Assembly: GCF_020037025.1 (NCBI RefSeq)
Contig: NZ_JAIQLH010000026.1
Location: 24,039-88,038, forward strand
Direction of reading: 5' to 3'
Origin: Streptomyces huiliensis
GTDB taxonomy: Bacteria > Actinomycetota > Actinomycetes > Streptomycetales > Streptomycetaceae
DNA length: 64,000 nucleotides
The stretch's first letter is position 1, and every line of letters begins with the position of its first letter. Shown here in pieces: positions 8,260 to 15,464 of the stretch. The notes beneath the pieces are model-generated. The model was not told where the DNA came from and ran no database searches. It was given only the letters and a program-made list of their open reading frames with translations. Made by a program: the position numbers and the translations under genes.

Positions 8260-9039
8260 GTGCTGTCCGTAGTCGTGGCGCCCAAGGGGCGTCCTCCCGT
8301 CGTCGTACGCAACCCCGACGTCCCGCATGACGCCGCGAGCACAATGAAGGTGGCCGTGCTGGCGGCTCTCCACCGGAGCGGGGCGGACCTGGACAAGCCG
8401 GTTCCGGTGGTCAACCGCTTCGTCTCCGTGACGGGCACCGACACGTTCGCCAACGACCGTTCCTACGACAGCGATCCGGAGCCCTGGGAGTCGCTGGGCG
8501 GCACGGTGCCGCTGCGCCGGCTCGCCGAGCGCATGATCACGCACTCCTCCAACCTGGCCACCAACCTCTGCCTTGCGGAGGTCGGCCACGAGGCCGTGGC
8601 CGAGGTGTGGCGGCAGGCGGGCGCGACGGGCAGCGGATGTCCGCGCGGTATCGAGGACCACCCCGGCAGCGCGGCCGGCTTCCGCAACCGGGTCACCGCC
8701 GGCGACCTGGTCAGGCTGCTGGAATCGCTGGAGCCGGAGTCGCTCGCCCTGCTGGAGGGCAACGTGCACCGCGTGGACCTGGCGGCCGGCCTGCCACCGG
8801 GGACGCGGCTGGCCTGCAAGAACGGCTGGTTCCCCGGCGTGCGGAACAGTGCCGCCGTCGTCTACCCGCACGACGCCGGGCCGTACACGATCGCCGTCTG
8901 CTACACCGGGCCCCTGGCCAACGGCGAGGACGTGGACGATCCCGCCGCCCGGCTGCTGGCCCGGCTCTCGGCGCGGGTCTGGGCGGCGCGTCACGCCTTC
9001 ACGGGCCGGCCGGCCGCCGGCCGCCGTCCCATGGACTGA
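8260..9039 (+). CDS. Class-A beta-lactamase-like serine hydrolase without signal peptide
   Basis: A 259-residue protein with the penicilloyl-serine hydrolase landmarks in the right order: S-x-x-K (STMK, 27-30), S-x-N (SSN, 96-98) and KNGW near 186-189 at the place of the KTG triad. There is no export signal, so it should be cytosolic, unlike true class A enzymes. The start is uncertain: GTG 8260 sits directly on GGAGG, while GTG 8275 has better spacing. Its 3' end overlaps that of the convergent PLP-enzyme gene by 49 bp. Members of this group often lack beta-lactamase activity; the substrate is unknown. Confidence 0.78.
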   Translation: MLSVVVAPKGRPPVVVRNPDVPHDAASTMKVAVLAALHRSGADLDKPVPVVNRFVSVTGTDTFANDRSYDSDPEPWESLGGTVPLRRLAERMITHSSNLATNLCLAEVGHEAVAEVWRQAGATGSGCPRGIEDHPGSAAGFRNRVTAGDLVRLLESLEPESLALLEGNVHRVDLAAGLPPGTRLACKNGWFPGVRNSAAVVYPHDAGPYTIAVCYTGPLANGEDVDDPAARLLARLSARVWAARHAFTGRPAAGRRPMD

Positions 9040-10112
9040 CCGGCCGCGGTGATCAGCGCCGCCACCCCGGAGCGATTGAGCAGGTTGATCCTGACGTACC
9101 CGGGGTGGCCGTCGAGTTCGAAGTACTTCCCGTCCATCGCCAGGAACCAGCGGTGCGGCACCCGCGGCCGGGCGAACAGGAAGAAGCCGGTCTCCGCCGG
9201 CATCCGCGCGCTCAGCGCGCCGCTGCCCGCCAACGCCTCGTGGCGGTCGCGGACATGCCGTATCAGGGCGCCGTTGCCCTCGCCGAGCATGAGGTCGGCC
9301 GCGCGGTGGGCGAAGAGGCGGTCGGAGACGGCCACATCACCATGCAGGTTCATGTGCAACTCGGCCAGTTCCTCGCGCAGGTGGCCCGGTACCAGCAGGT
9401 GCGCACAGCGATATCCGTGGATCGACAGGTACTTGGTGGGGCACACCATGCGCAGGGTGAGGTCACCGGGCAGTCGGGCCGCCGACTCCTCGCCGCGCTC
9501 CCCGTCCCAGCGCAGGTACTGGAAGGTCCCGTCGACGAAGACGAGGGAGCCCGTCTCCTCCTGCCAGTCCCCGATCGCCTTCAGTACCGCAGACGGAACT
9601 CTTCTGCCCGCGTACCAGACGGGATCGGTCAGAACGAGCACGGTCCGCTCATCGGGCAGCCGCAGGTCGAAGTCCGGCTGGTAGGCGTGGCCTCGGGCGA
9701 CCGGGACGGGTTCGATGCCCATGCGCCGGAAGAGGTAGGCGAGCTTGTAATACACCGGCGGGACGTAGTGGATCCGCCGCCGTCCCGTCAGCAGCAGCCA
9801 GGTGGCGAAGGTGCCGAGCAGGCTGCTGGAACCCCCGCCCGGCAGCACGTTGCGCGGCGCGCAGTCGACCCCGTCGTACCGCTGGTGCATCGCGGCGATT
9901 TTCGTCCGCAGCCGGACGTCCTCGTCCAGTCCTGAGTAGCGGGTAATGTCCGCCAGCCGCCCGGGAGCGGTGTCGGCCAGCTCCCCGAGGAACTCCTCCA
10001 CGAACGGATGTCCGCCGTTGTAGTCGGAGACGAAGACCCGGGCGCCCGGCTGCCGCCGCTCGGCCTCGATCAGTTCGTGCCAGTCGAGCATCCGGAACAG
10101 TGACGGCGTCAC
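8991..10112 (-). CDS. PLP-dependent aminotransferase, class I/II fold
   Basis: A 373-residue protein. GTG 10112 follows GAGG at 6 nt; ATG 10091 is also possible. The fold-type I landmarks are SDYNGGHP near the N-terminus, a glycine/serine-rich phosphate loop (LPGGGSSSLLG), FVDGTFQYL and the likely PLP lysine in CPTKYLSIHGYR. The C-terminal WFLAMDGKYFELDGHPGYVRINLLNR ends like a class I aminotransferase. It resembles enzymes used in specialised amino acid metabolism, but no biosynthetic neighbours are present, so the substrate is unknown. Confidence 0.8.
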   Translation of the reverse strand: MTPSLFRMLDWHELIEAERRQPGARVFVSDYNGGHPFVEEFLGELADTAPGRLADITRYSGLDEDVRLRTKIAAMHQRYDGVDCAPRNVLPGGGSSSLLGTFATWLLLTGRRRIHYVPPVYYKLAYLFRRMGIEPVPVARGHAYQPDFDLRLPDERTVLVLTDPVWYAGRRVPSAVLKAIGDWQEETGSLVFVDGTFQYLRWDGERGEESAARLPGDLTLRMVCPTKYLSIHGYRCAHLLVPGHLREELAELHMNLHGDVAVSDRLFAHRAADLMLGEGNGALIRHVRDRHEALAGSGALSARMPAETGFFLFARPRVPHRWFLAMDGKYFELDGHPGYVRINLLNRSGVAALITAAGQSMGRRPAAGRPVKA

Positions 10113-10414
10113 AGGCACCCTCGCTAGCGCGGGCCGAAACGATGGTCTCGTCCCACAGTGTTCCGGGCGCACGGGCGTCCCGGCAACAGGGCCCCGCCTC
10201 ACAGCGCTCAGCGCGTGCGCCGGGGCGCGGCCGAGTACGCCGGGGCGCGGCCCTCCGGCGGTCCATGCGCGACCCGGCCGATGCCGGACACGCCGGGAAA
10301 AGGCATGGCCGGCATCAGGGAAAGACGAGAGCGCATTGGCGTTTCATAACGCCCGGGGAGAATTGACCGCCCGCTGGTAATACCGCCGGGAAGGGCGATG
10401 GTGGCGCCGCTTCG
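10113..10414. other. Intergenic region upstream of PLP enzyme, 302 bp
   Basis: It holds the promoter region of the minus-strand PLP gene and the 3' flank of the crystallin gene. No convincing ORF, operator or terminator was seen. Confidence 0.4.
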
Positions 10415-10768
10415 TCAGAGGATTTCGATGGCGTTGACCTTCGGCGGCCGGTTCGGGAAGCTGATCTCGTGCCAGCGCTCGATTTTCACCGAGTCTCCGT
10501 TGGCGTCGTAGTAGATGAGGTCGTTGTTCCCGGTGGAGATCTTGTCGACCCACCAGCCGCCGAAGTTCATCTTCCCGCGGTTCGCGTAGCAGTCCACGCT
10601 CTGCTTGCCGCCGCTGTGGGACCAGATCTTCAGGAAGTTCTCCCCGCCGCGGCAGCCGACATGGTCGATGGCGTAGGCGTTGCCGGTGGGGATGACCGCG
10701 GTGAACGCGGCGGCCGCGGCGAAGGCCACGGCGAGGGAAGACACGGACTTTTTTGTTTTCGACAGCAC
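10415..10768 (-). CDS. Secreted beta/gamma-crystallin protein, killer-toxin-like (SKLP-type)
   Basis: A 117-residue precursor from GTG 10768 with an excellent GAAGGAG Shine-Dalgarno. Residues 1-34 form a signal peptide ending ...GNAYA, leaving about 83 mature residues with two cysteines and aromatic-rich strands (FLKIWSHSGG, GKMNFGGWWVDKISTGNN, SVKIERWHEI). Size and pattern match the single-domain beta/gamma-crystallins of Streptomyces, including the killer-toxin-like SKLP and metalloproteinase-inhibitor-like members. Extracellular antimicrobial or inhibitor action is inferred from that family only. The gene stands alone. Confidence 0.75.
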   Translation of the reverse strand: MLSKTKKSVSSLAVAFAAAAAFTAVIPTGNAYAIDHVGCRGGENFLKIWSHSGGKQSVDCYANRGKMNFGGWWVDKISTGNNDLIYYDANGDSVKIERWHEISFPNRPPKVNAIEIL

Positions 10769-11263
10769 GGGTTCTCCTTCATTCGAATGTCGAACCGGAT
10801 TTCGTCGACGGCCGCAAAGGGCCGCAGCGTGCCGGACGAGTGTGTTCGCACGGCCTTCGGCAAGGCCCTTGCGCCCTCTCGTCTCGCGCTCGCATAACGA
10901 CGGTCTCCCGTGATGCCTGTACACAGCAAGCTTCTATTCGTTCACTGACCGGAATACCCCCCTCCGATGTCCGGATCGAGCCCCTGTGGGGCAGTTGACC
11001 GGGATGGTCCGCGCACGAGGGCGCCCGCGACGACCGGGCCGTGACGGGAGTACGGAACGCGCGTGACGCGTCCGGTACGACGGCCGGGGCCCGCCTCCCG
11101 GACAACCGGCGGACAGGGACCGGAGAGCGGTTCGCCGCGCTCCCCGGCTCTTCGACGCGTCGGCGTTCCGCTACTTCGACCGGGTCGGGACCGGCGAGGG
11201 GCCGGCGCCGATTCGGGGCGAGGGCGAGGGCGCGGTGACCCCGGCGCCGGTTCCGCGGTCCGG
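10769..11263. other. Intergenic region, 495 bp
   Basis: It includes the promoter region of the crystallin gene, with a comparatively AT-rich stretch at 10920-10960. The remainder up to 11263 contains only short ORFs with arginine-rich, non-coding-like translations. No gene is supported. Confidence 0.4.
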
Positions 11264-11644
11264 TTACTTCAGCGCCGCGTCGACGGTGGTCGACAGGCCG
11301 GAAGTGGCGGACTGGGCCGCGCTGTTCGCCGTGTCCTTGACGCTGGTCACCGCCCCCGGCTCGGACGCCGGCGCCAAGGGCGGCTGCGCGCCGGCCGACG
11401 CCTCCGACGCCGCCGAACCGCCGGACGCCTTGGGATCGTACTGGTAGGTGTCGGTCACCTTGTGCTCCTGGGTGAGCCTCCCCGGCGCCGGCGAGATCAC
11501 CAGCACGGGGTATCCGTCGTCACCGTGGTGATGGTGATGACGGTGATGGTCGTCGGCCAGGGCGGCGGGCGCCAGGCCCAGCACCGCGGAACCGGCCGCG
11601 GCGGCCAACAGTGCGGCCAGGAGACGACTGCGCATCGATGCCAT
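11264..11644 (-). CDS. Small secreted histidine-rich protein
   Basis: A 126-residue precursor. Residues 1-30 are a signal peptide (RSRLLAALLAAAAGSAVLG...AALA). The mature N-terminus is DDHHRHHHHHGDDG, a likely metal-chelating tract, followed by a beta-like VLVIS segment and an Ala/Ser-rich tail. No known domain was recognised. ATG 11644 is chosen because a 14-bp repeat array carrying GGGAGTG lies immediately upstream. Metal binding at the cell surface is inference. Confidence 0.7.
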   Translation of the reverse strand: MASMRSRLLAALLAAAAGSAVLGLAPAALADDHHRHHHHHGDDGYPVLVISPAPGRLTQEHKVTDTYQYDPKASGGSAASEASAGAQPPLAPASEPGAVTSVKDTANSAAQSATSGLSTTVDAALK

Positions 11645-11650
11645 GACGTT

Positions 11651-11706
11651 CACTCCCACTCGTCCACTCCCACTCGTCCACTCCCACTCGTCCACTCCCA
11701 CTCGTC
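11651..11706. repeat. 14-bp tandem array (4 copies) over the ribosome-binding region
   Basis: On the minus strand the unit GACGAGTGGGAGTG is repeated four times and ends 6 nt before the ATG of the His-rich protein gene. Each unit has a GGGAG Shine-Dalgarno-like core, so the array multiplies potential ribosome-binding sites. Confidence 0.92.
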
Positions 11707-11999
11707 GAGGACTCACCGGCTGCCGTGCACGACGCGGGACCGAAAGCCGGGCCGGCGGCGCGGCCCGGAGCACGGGCCGGCACACGGCAGGCCGGGGGCA
11801 CCGGGGGAACGGACTGCCCGAAAGGCCGGGCGCACAGCGGGCGAACGCCGGTCCACCCCCACACAGCACCCGCGTCAACGGCAGGAACACACCGAGCATG
11901 GCATTCCCCTGGCGACGGGCACAGGTGCCAGTGGCGCGCGGAACAGCGCCCGGCGCCTTGTCATCTCGTAGGAGGAATCCAGGGTGCCGGGCGGTGCGA
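11707..11999. other. Intergenic, no gene seen
   Basis: This is the region between the repeat array and the stop of the alkyl sulfatase gene. Only GC-rich shadow ORFs were found. The promoter of the His-rich protein gene should lie in its left part. Confidence 0.35.
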
Positions 12000-14096
12000 T
12001 CAGGCCCCGGTCCGCCGCCGGGGGGTGACGATCGGGAAGACCGGGTCGGGGAAGGTGAGGTAGCCGAAGACCGTGTCCACGGCCGCCTTGTCGTCCACCT
12101 CGATGGCTCCTTCGGTGACCAACTGGTCGAAGGTGTGCGGGAAGCGCGGGCCGGCTAGGGCGAGTTGGTTCAGGGTCGCGCGGGTGAGGCGGATGGTGGC
12201 GGTGGGCTTGCCCGCGAGGGGGTCGGTGCCGTCGACGTAGATGAGAGCGCCGTTCCGGAGGGTCGTGGTGCAGACGTGCTCCGGCTCGGTGCCGTCCTTC
12301 ACTTCGGCCGAAGCGGTCTCGGAGCGGACGGCCCAGCGCAGGACGATCGGACCGGACTGCTCGGCCGCGGCCTTCGGGCCGTCGACGCTCTTGGCCAGGG
12401 CGGCGAAGAACTGGTCGAGACTCATGCTGCGGACGAGGTCGGATGCGCCGTGGACGACCGGCTTCTGCGGGCCGTCCAGCACCTCCCAGGCACCGGTGAG
12501 GTAGAAGTTGCGCCAGGTGCCGTTCTCCGCGCCGTATCCGAGCTGGGTGAACGTCTGGGCCTGTAGCTCCCTGGCCTCCGACAGGGTCGTCTCGTCGATC
12601 TCGAAGCCGTCCGCGCCGGTCGCGAAGATGACGTGGTTGAGCAGCTCCGCGGCCCACCGGTACTGCGGCGGATCGGCCCGCAGCGCCTCCCGCGCCTGGG
12701 TCACGACGGCCTCGGGGCCGCCGATGGCGGCGACGTACCGGGCGCCGGCCTCGGCGGGCGGCAGGGCCCACAGGTGGGCGGGGTTGCCGTCGAACCAGCC
12801 GATGTACCGCTGGTAGACCGCCTTCAGGTTGTGGCTGAGCGAGCCGTAGTAGCCCTGGTCGTACCAGTGTCCGGCCAGCCCGGCGGGAAGCTCCCGCAGC
12901 TCCTCGGCGATCTCGGTGGGGGTGAGGCCGGCGTCGATCAGGCGCAGCGCCTGGTCGTTGAGGTAGGCGTACATGTCGCGCTGGTTGCCGAGGAATTCGA
13001 GGATGTTCGCGTTGCCCCAGCGCGGCCAGTGGTGGGAGGCGAACTCCACCTCGGTGTGCTCGCCGAAGGTCCGGATCGCCTCGGTGAGGTACGCCGACCA
13101 GGCGTGCGGGTCGCGGACCTGGGCACCGCGCAGGCTGAGGATGTTGTGCATGGTGTGGGTGGCGTTCTCCGCCATGCACAGGGCGCGCAGCTCGGGGAAG
13201 TAGAAGTTCATCTCCGCCGGGGCCTCGGTGCCCGGGGTGAGCTGGAAGACCACCGGGACGCCGTCGATGGTGAGCGCGTACAGGCCGGGCCGCCACGGGA
13301 TCACGTACTGCGGCGACCAGTCCTGTTCGGGCACCGGCCGGATCTCCGGGCCGCCGACGTAGTGGCGCGGCGGGATCAGCGTGACCTCGCCGGTGGAGAT
13401 GGTCAGACCGAGGCCGGAACCGACCTGCCCGTACGGGTCCTTGTCCAGCTGGGCGGCGTACATGTACTCCGACCGGCGCGCCATCGCCGGGCCGGCGAAC
13501 ACGTTCTCGCTGATCGCGTGCTCCAGGAAGCCGGCGGGCGCGTAGACGTCCAGGCCGGCGGGCACCTCGTCGTTCTTCTCGGCGAACAGGCCCCGGGATC
13601 CGCCGAAGTGATCGACGTGGCTGTGCGTGTAGATGATGGCGCTGACCGGCCTCCGGTCGTCGGTGGCGTTCCGGTACAGCTCCAGCGCGTACTGTGCCGT
13701 CTCGTACGAGGCGAGCGGGTCGATGACGATCAGGCCGGTGTCGCCGGTGACGATCGTCATGTTGGACAGGTCGTAGCCGCGCACCTGGTAGACGGCACGG
13801 CTGCCCGCCTGCGTGACATGGAACAGTCCGGCGAGGGCCGTCAGTTGCCCCTGCCGCCACAGGCTCGGGTTCACCGAGGCGGGCCGGCCGTCCGAGTCGC
13901 CCTCCCTCAAGAAGTCGTAACCGGCGAAGTCCCAGGCCACACGCTCGCCGTCCTTGGTCGGGACGGCTGGCAGGTGCGGAGTTGCGAGGAGGCCGCGCTG
14001 GGCGTCGGCGAAGTCGTCGGACGGTGGGACGGTGACGGGGGCGCGGTTCTTCTCCGTGATGAACGGAGACGGTTCGATCGGCTGCCTGTCGGGCAT
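12000..14096 (-). CDS. Alkyl/aryl sulfatase, SdsA1/BDS1-type metallo-beta-lactamase fold
   Basis: A 698-residue enzyme of usual family length, with a perfect AAGGAGG Shine-Dalgarno 7 nt before ATG 14096. The zinc motif THSHVDH is at 157-163, with further ligand-type segments in MAENATHTMHN and EFASHHWPRWGN. The middle helical dimerisation domain and a C-terminal SCP2-like lipid-binding domain (GALIYVDGTDPLAGKPTATIRLTRATL) follow in order. It hydrolyses primary alkyl sulfates such as detergents, releasing sulfate and alcohol. There is no signal peptide, so it may be cytosolic in contrast to exported SdsA1. It stands alone. Confidence 0.94.
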   Translation of the reverse strand: MPDRQPIEPSPFITEKNRAPVTVPPSDDFADAQRGLLATPHLPAVPTKDGERVAWDFAGYDFLREGDSDGRPASVNPSLWRQGQLTALAGLFHVTQAGSRAVYQVRGYDLSNMTIVTGDTGLIVIDPLASYETAQYALELYRNATDDRRPVSAIIYTHSHVDHFGGSRGLFAEKNDEVPAGLDVYAPAGFLEHAISENVFAGPAMARRSEYMYAAQLDKDPYGQVGSGLGLTISTGEVTLIPPRHYVGGPEIRPVPEQDWSPQYVIPWRPGLYALTIDGVPVVFQLTPGTEAPAEMNFYFPELRALCMAENATHTMHNILSLRGAQVRDPHAWSAYLTEAIRTFGEHTEVEFASHHWPRWGNANILEFLGNQRDMYAYLNDQALRLIDAGLTPTEIAEELRELPAGLAGHWYDQGYYGSLSHNLKAVYQRYIGWFDGNPAHLWALPPAEAGARYVAAIGGPEAVVTQAREALRADPPQYRWAAELLNHVIFATGADGFEIDETTLSEARELQAQTFTQLGYGAENGTWRNFYLTGAWEVLDGPQKPVVHGASDLVRSMSLDQFFAALAKSVDGPKAAAEQSGPIVLRWAVRSETASAEVKDGTEPEHVCTTTLRNGALIYVDGTDPLAGKPTATIRLTRATLNQLALAGPRFPHTFDQLVTEGAIEVDDKAAVDTVFGYLTFPDPVFPIVTPRRRTGA

Positions 14097-14448
14097 GGAC
14101 GTGCCTCCTTGAGCTCTTGCGGACGAACGCGCACGGCATCGCGGGCCACGGGATGGTGCGTGACCCGGGCCGGACGTCGATCAACGCTATGAAGTGCCGG
14201 GAGCCGGTCACAAGGAACCGATCAAGCCACATTGGCGACGGACTGTGCACGATCGGCACCGAAGAGTGAGGCGGTCTCGCAACGTCCGCCCGCTCGTGGG
14301 GTACGCGGCCGTCGGCCGGGCGGGCCGGCCGTTCGGGGGCCGGTCAACCGCCGGCCGGTCGTTCGTCCGTGCCGTCGTCGGGGGCGGCGTCCTGCGCCGA
14401 GGGGTGCCCACGGGCATCCCTCAGGGGATGCGCCTTGAGGGGGTGGAC
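14097..14448. other. Intergenic region, 352 bp
   Basis: The right flank of the sulfatase gene, where its promoter should lie. Rich in GGCCGG-type words; no gene, clear operator or terminator was seen. Confidence 0.35.
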
Positions 14449-14508
14449 CTTAAGGGGTGCGGCTTAAGGGGTGCGGCTTAAGGGGTGCGGCTTAAGGGAT
14501 TCCCCTCA
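14449..14508. repeat. 14-bp tandem array abutting the nadE stop codon
   Basis: Three perfect copies of CTTAAGGGGTGCGG (14449-14490) plus a partial copy, with degenerate units on the left, adjoin the minus-strand nadE stop (14506-14508). On the minus strand each unit contains TTAAG and therefore a TAA, shifted by 2 nt in frame per unit. Confidence 0.9.
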
Positions 14509-15336
14509 GGGGGCGTACGGCAGTTGGCGCTTGTGGTCGGTGAGGCGGTAGCGGCGGACGATCGTCTCGAAGGCGCGCTCCTCGACCGGCTTGACCTCCA
14601 GGAAGTCGTCGATCTGGTCGTACGTGACGCCGAGCGCGTCCTCGTCGGCCTTGCCCGGGTCGAGGGTCTCCAGGTCGGCCGTGGGCGTCTTCCACACCAG
14701 CTCGGCGGGGGCGCCCAGGGCGTCGGCGACGGCGCGCACCCGGCGCTTGGTGAGGCCGGTCAGCGGGACGAGGTCGGCGGCGCCGTCGCCGTACTTGGTG
14801 AAGAAGCCGGAGACCGCCTCGGCGGCGTGGTCCGTGCCGACGACCAGGCCCTCGTGCGCGCCGGCCACCGCGTACTGGGCGATCATGCGCTGCCGGGCCT
14901 TGATGTTGCCGTGCACGAAGTCCTGGTGGTGGGCGTCGCGGAAGCGGGTGCCGGCGGCGAGCGCAGCCTCCAGGGCGGCGTCGCTCGCGGGCTTCACGTC
15001 CACGGTCAGCACGTGGTCGGCGCGGATGAAGGAGAGGGCGAGCTGGGCGTCGTGCTCGTCGGCCTGAACGCCGTAGGGCAGCCGCATCGCGTAGAAGTGC
15101 GCCTCGTGGCCGGCGGCCCGGGCCCGCTCGACCGCGAGCTGGCAGAGCCGGCCCGCGGTGGTGGAGTCGACGCCTCCGCTGATGCCGAGGACGAGGGAGC
15201 GCAGACCGGTGGAGGTCAGCCGCCCGGCGAGGAAGGCCACCCGGCGCTCGATCTCCCGCTCGGCGTCGAAGTCCTCGGTGACCTGGAGGTCCCGGGCTAT
15301 CTCCTGCTGGAGGGCGATGGACGCCGGCTCGCTCAC
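14506..15336 (-). CDS. nadE: NH3-dependent NAD+ synthetase
   Basis: A 276-residue enzyme. GTG 15336 with AAGGAG upstream gives the conserved N-terminus; the ORF extension to 15504 is not coding-like. The ATP-pyrophosphatase P-loop SGGVDST is at 53-59, followed by MRLPYGVQADEHDAQLAL and the nicotinate-adenine-dinucleotide binding stretch GNIKARQRMIAQYAVAG, GTDHAAEAVSGFFTKYGDG and PLTGLTKRRVR. It converts deamido-NAD and ammonia to NAD. There is no glutaminase domain, so free ammonia is used. It is separated from the HtaA gene by a terminator. Confidence 0.97.
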   Translation of the reverse strand: MSEPASIALQQEIARDLQVTEDFDAEREIERRVAFLAGRLTSTGLRSLVLGISGGVDSTTAGRLCQLAVERARAAGHEAHFYAMRLPYGVQADEHDAQLALSFIRADHVLTVDVKPASDAALEAALAAGTRFRDAHHQDFVHGNIKARQRMIAQYAVAGAHEGLVVGTDHAAEAVSGFFTKYGDGAADLVPLTGLTKRRVRAVADALGAPAELVWKTPTADLETLDPGKADEDALGVTYDQIDDFLEVKPVEERAFETIVRRYRLTDHKRQLPYAP

Positions 15337-15410
15337 GTCTGCTCCTTGGTGCGTGCGGTTCCGCGTGGTGCTGTCCCGCCAGCCTACCCAGCGGGCGCAC
15401 GGGCCCCGGG

Positions 15411-15448
15411 GCCCTGTCCCCGCCGCCGGGCGGCGACGGGGACAGGGC
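15411..15448. terminator. Hairpin terminator downstream of htaA-like gene
   Basis: The 12-bp arms GCCCTGTCCCCG and CGGGGACAGGGC enclose a further CCGCC/GGCG stem. It lies 17 bp beyond the minus-strand HtaA stop. Confidence 0.8.
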
Positions 15449-15464
15449 GTGGCGGGAGCCGGGG

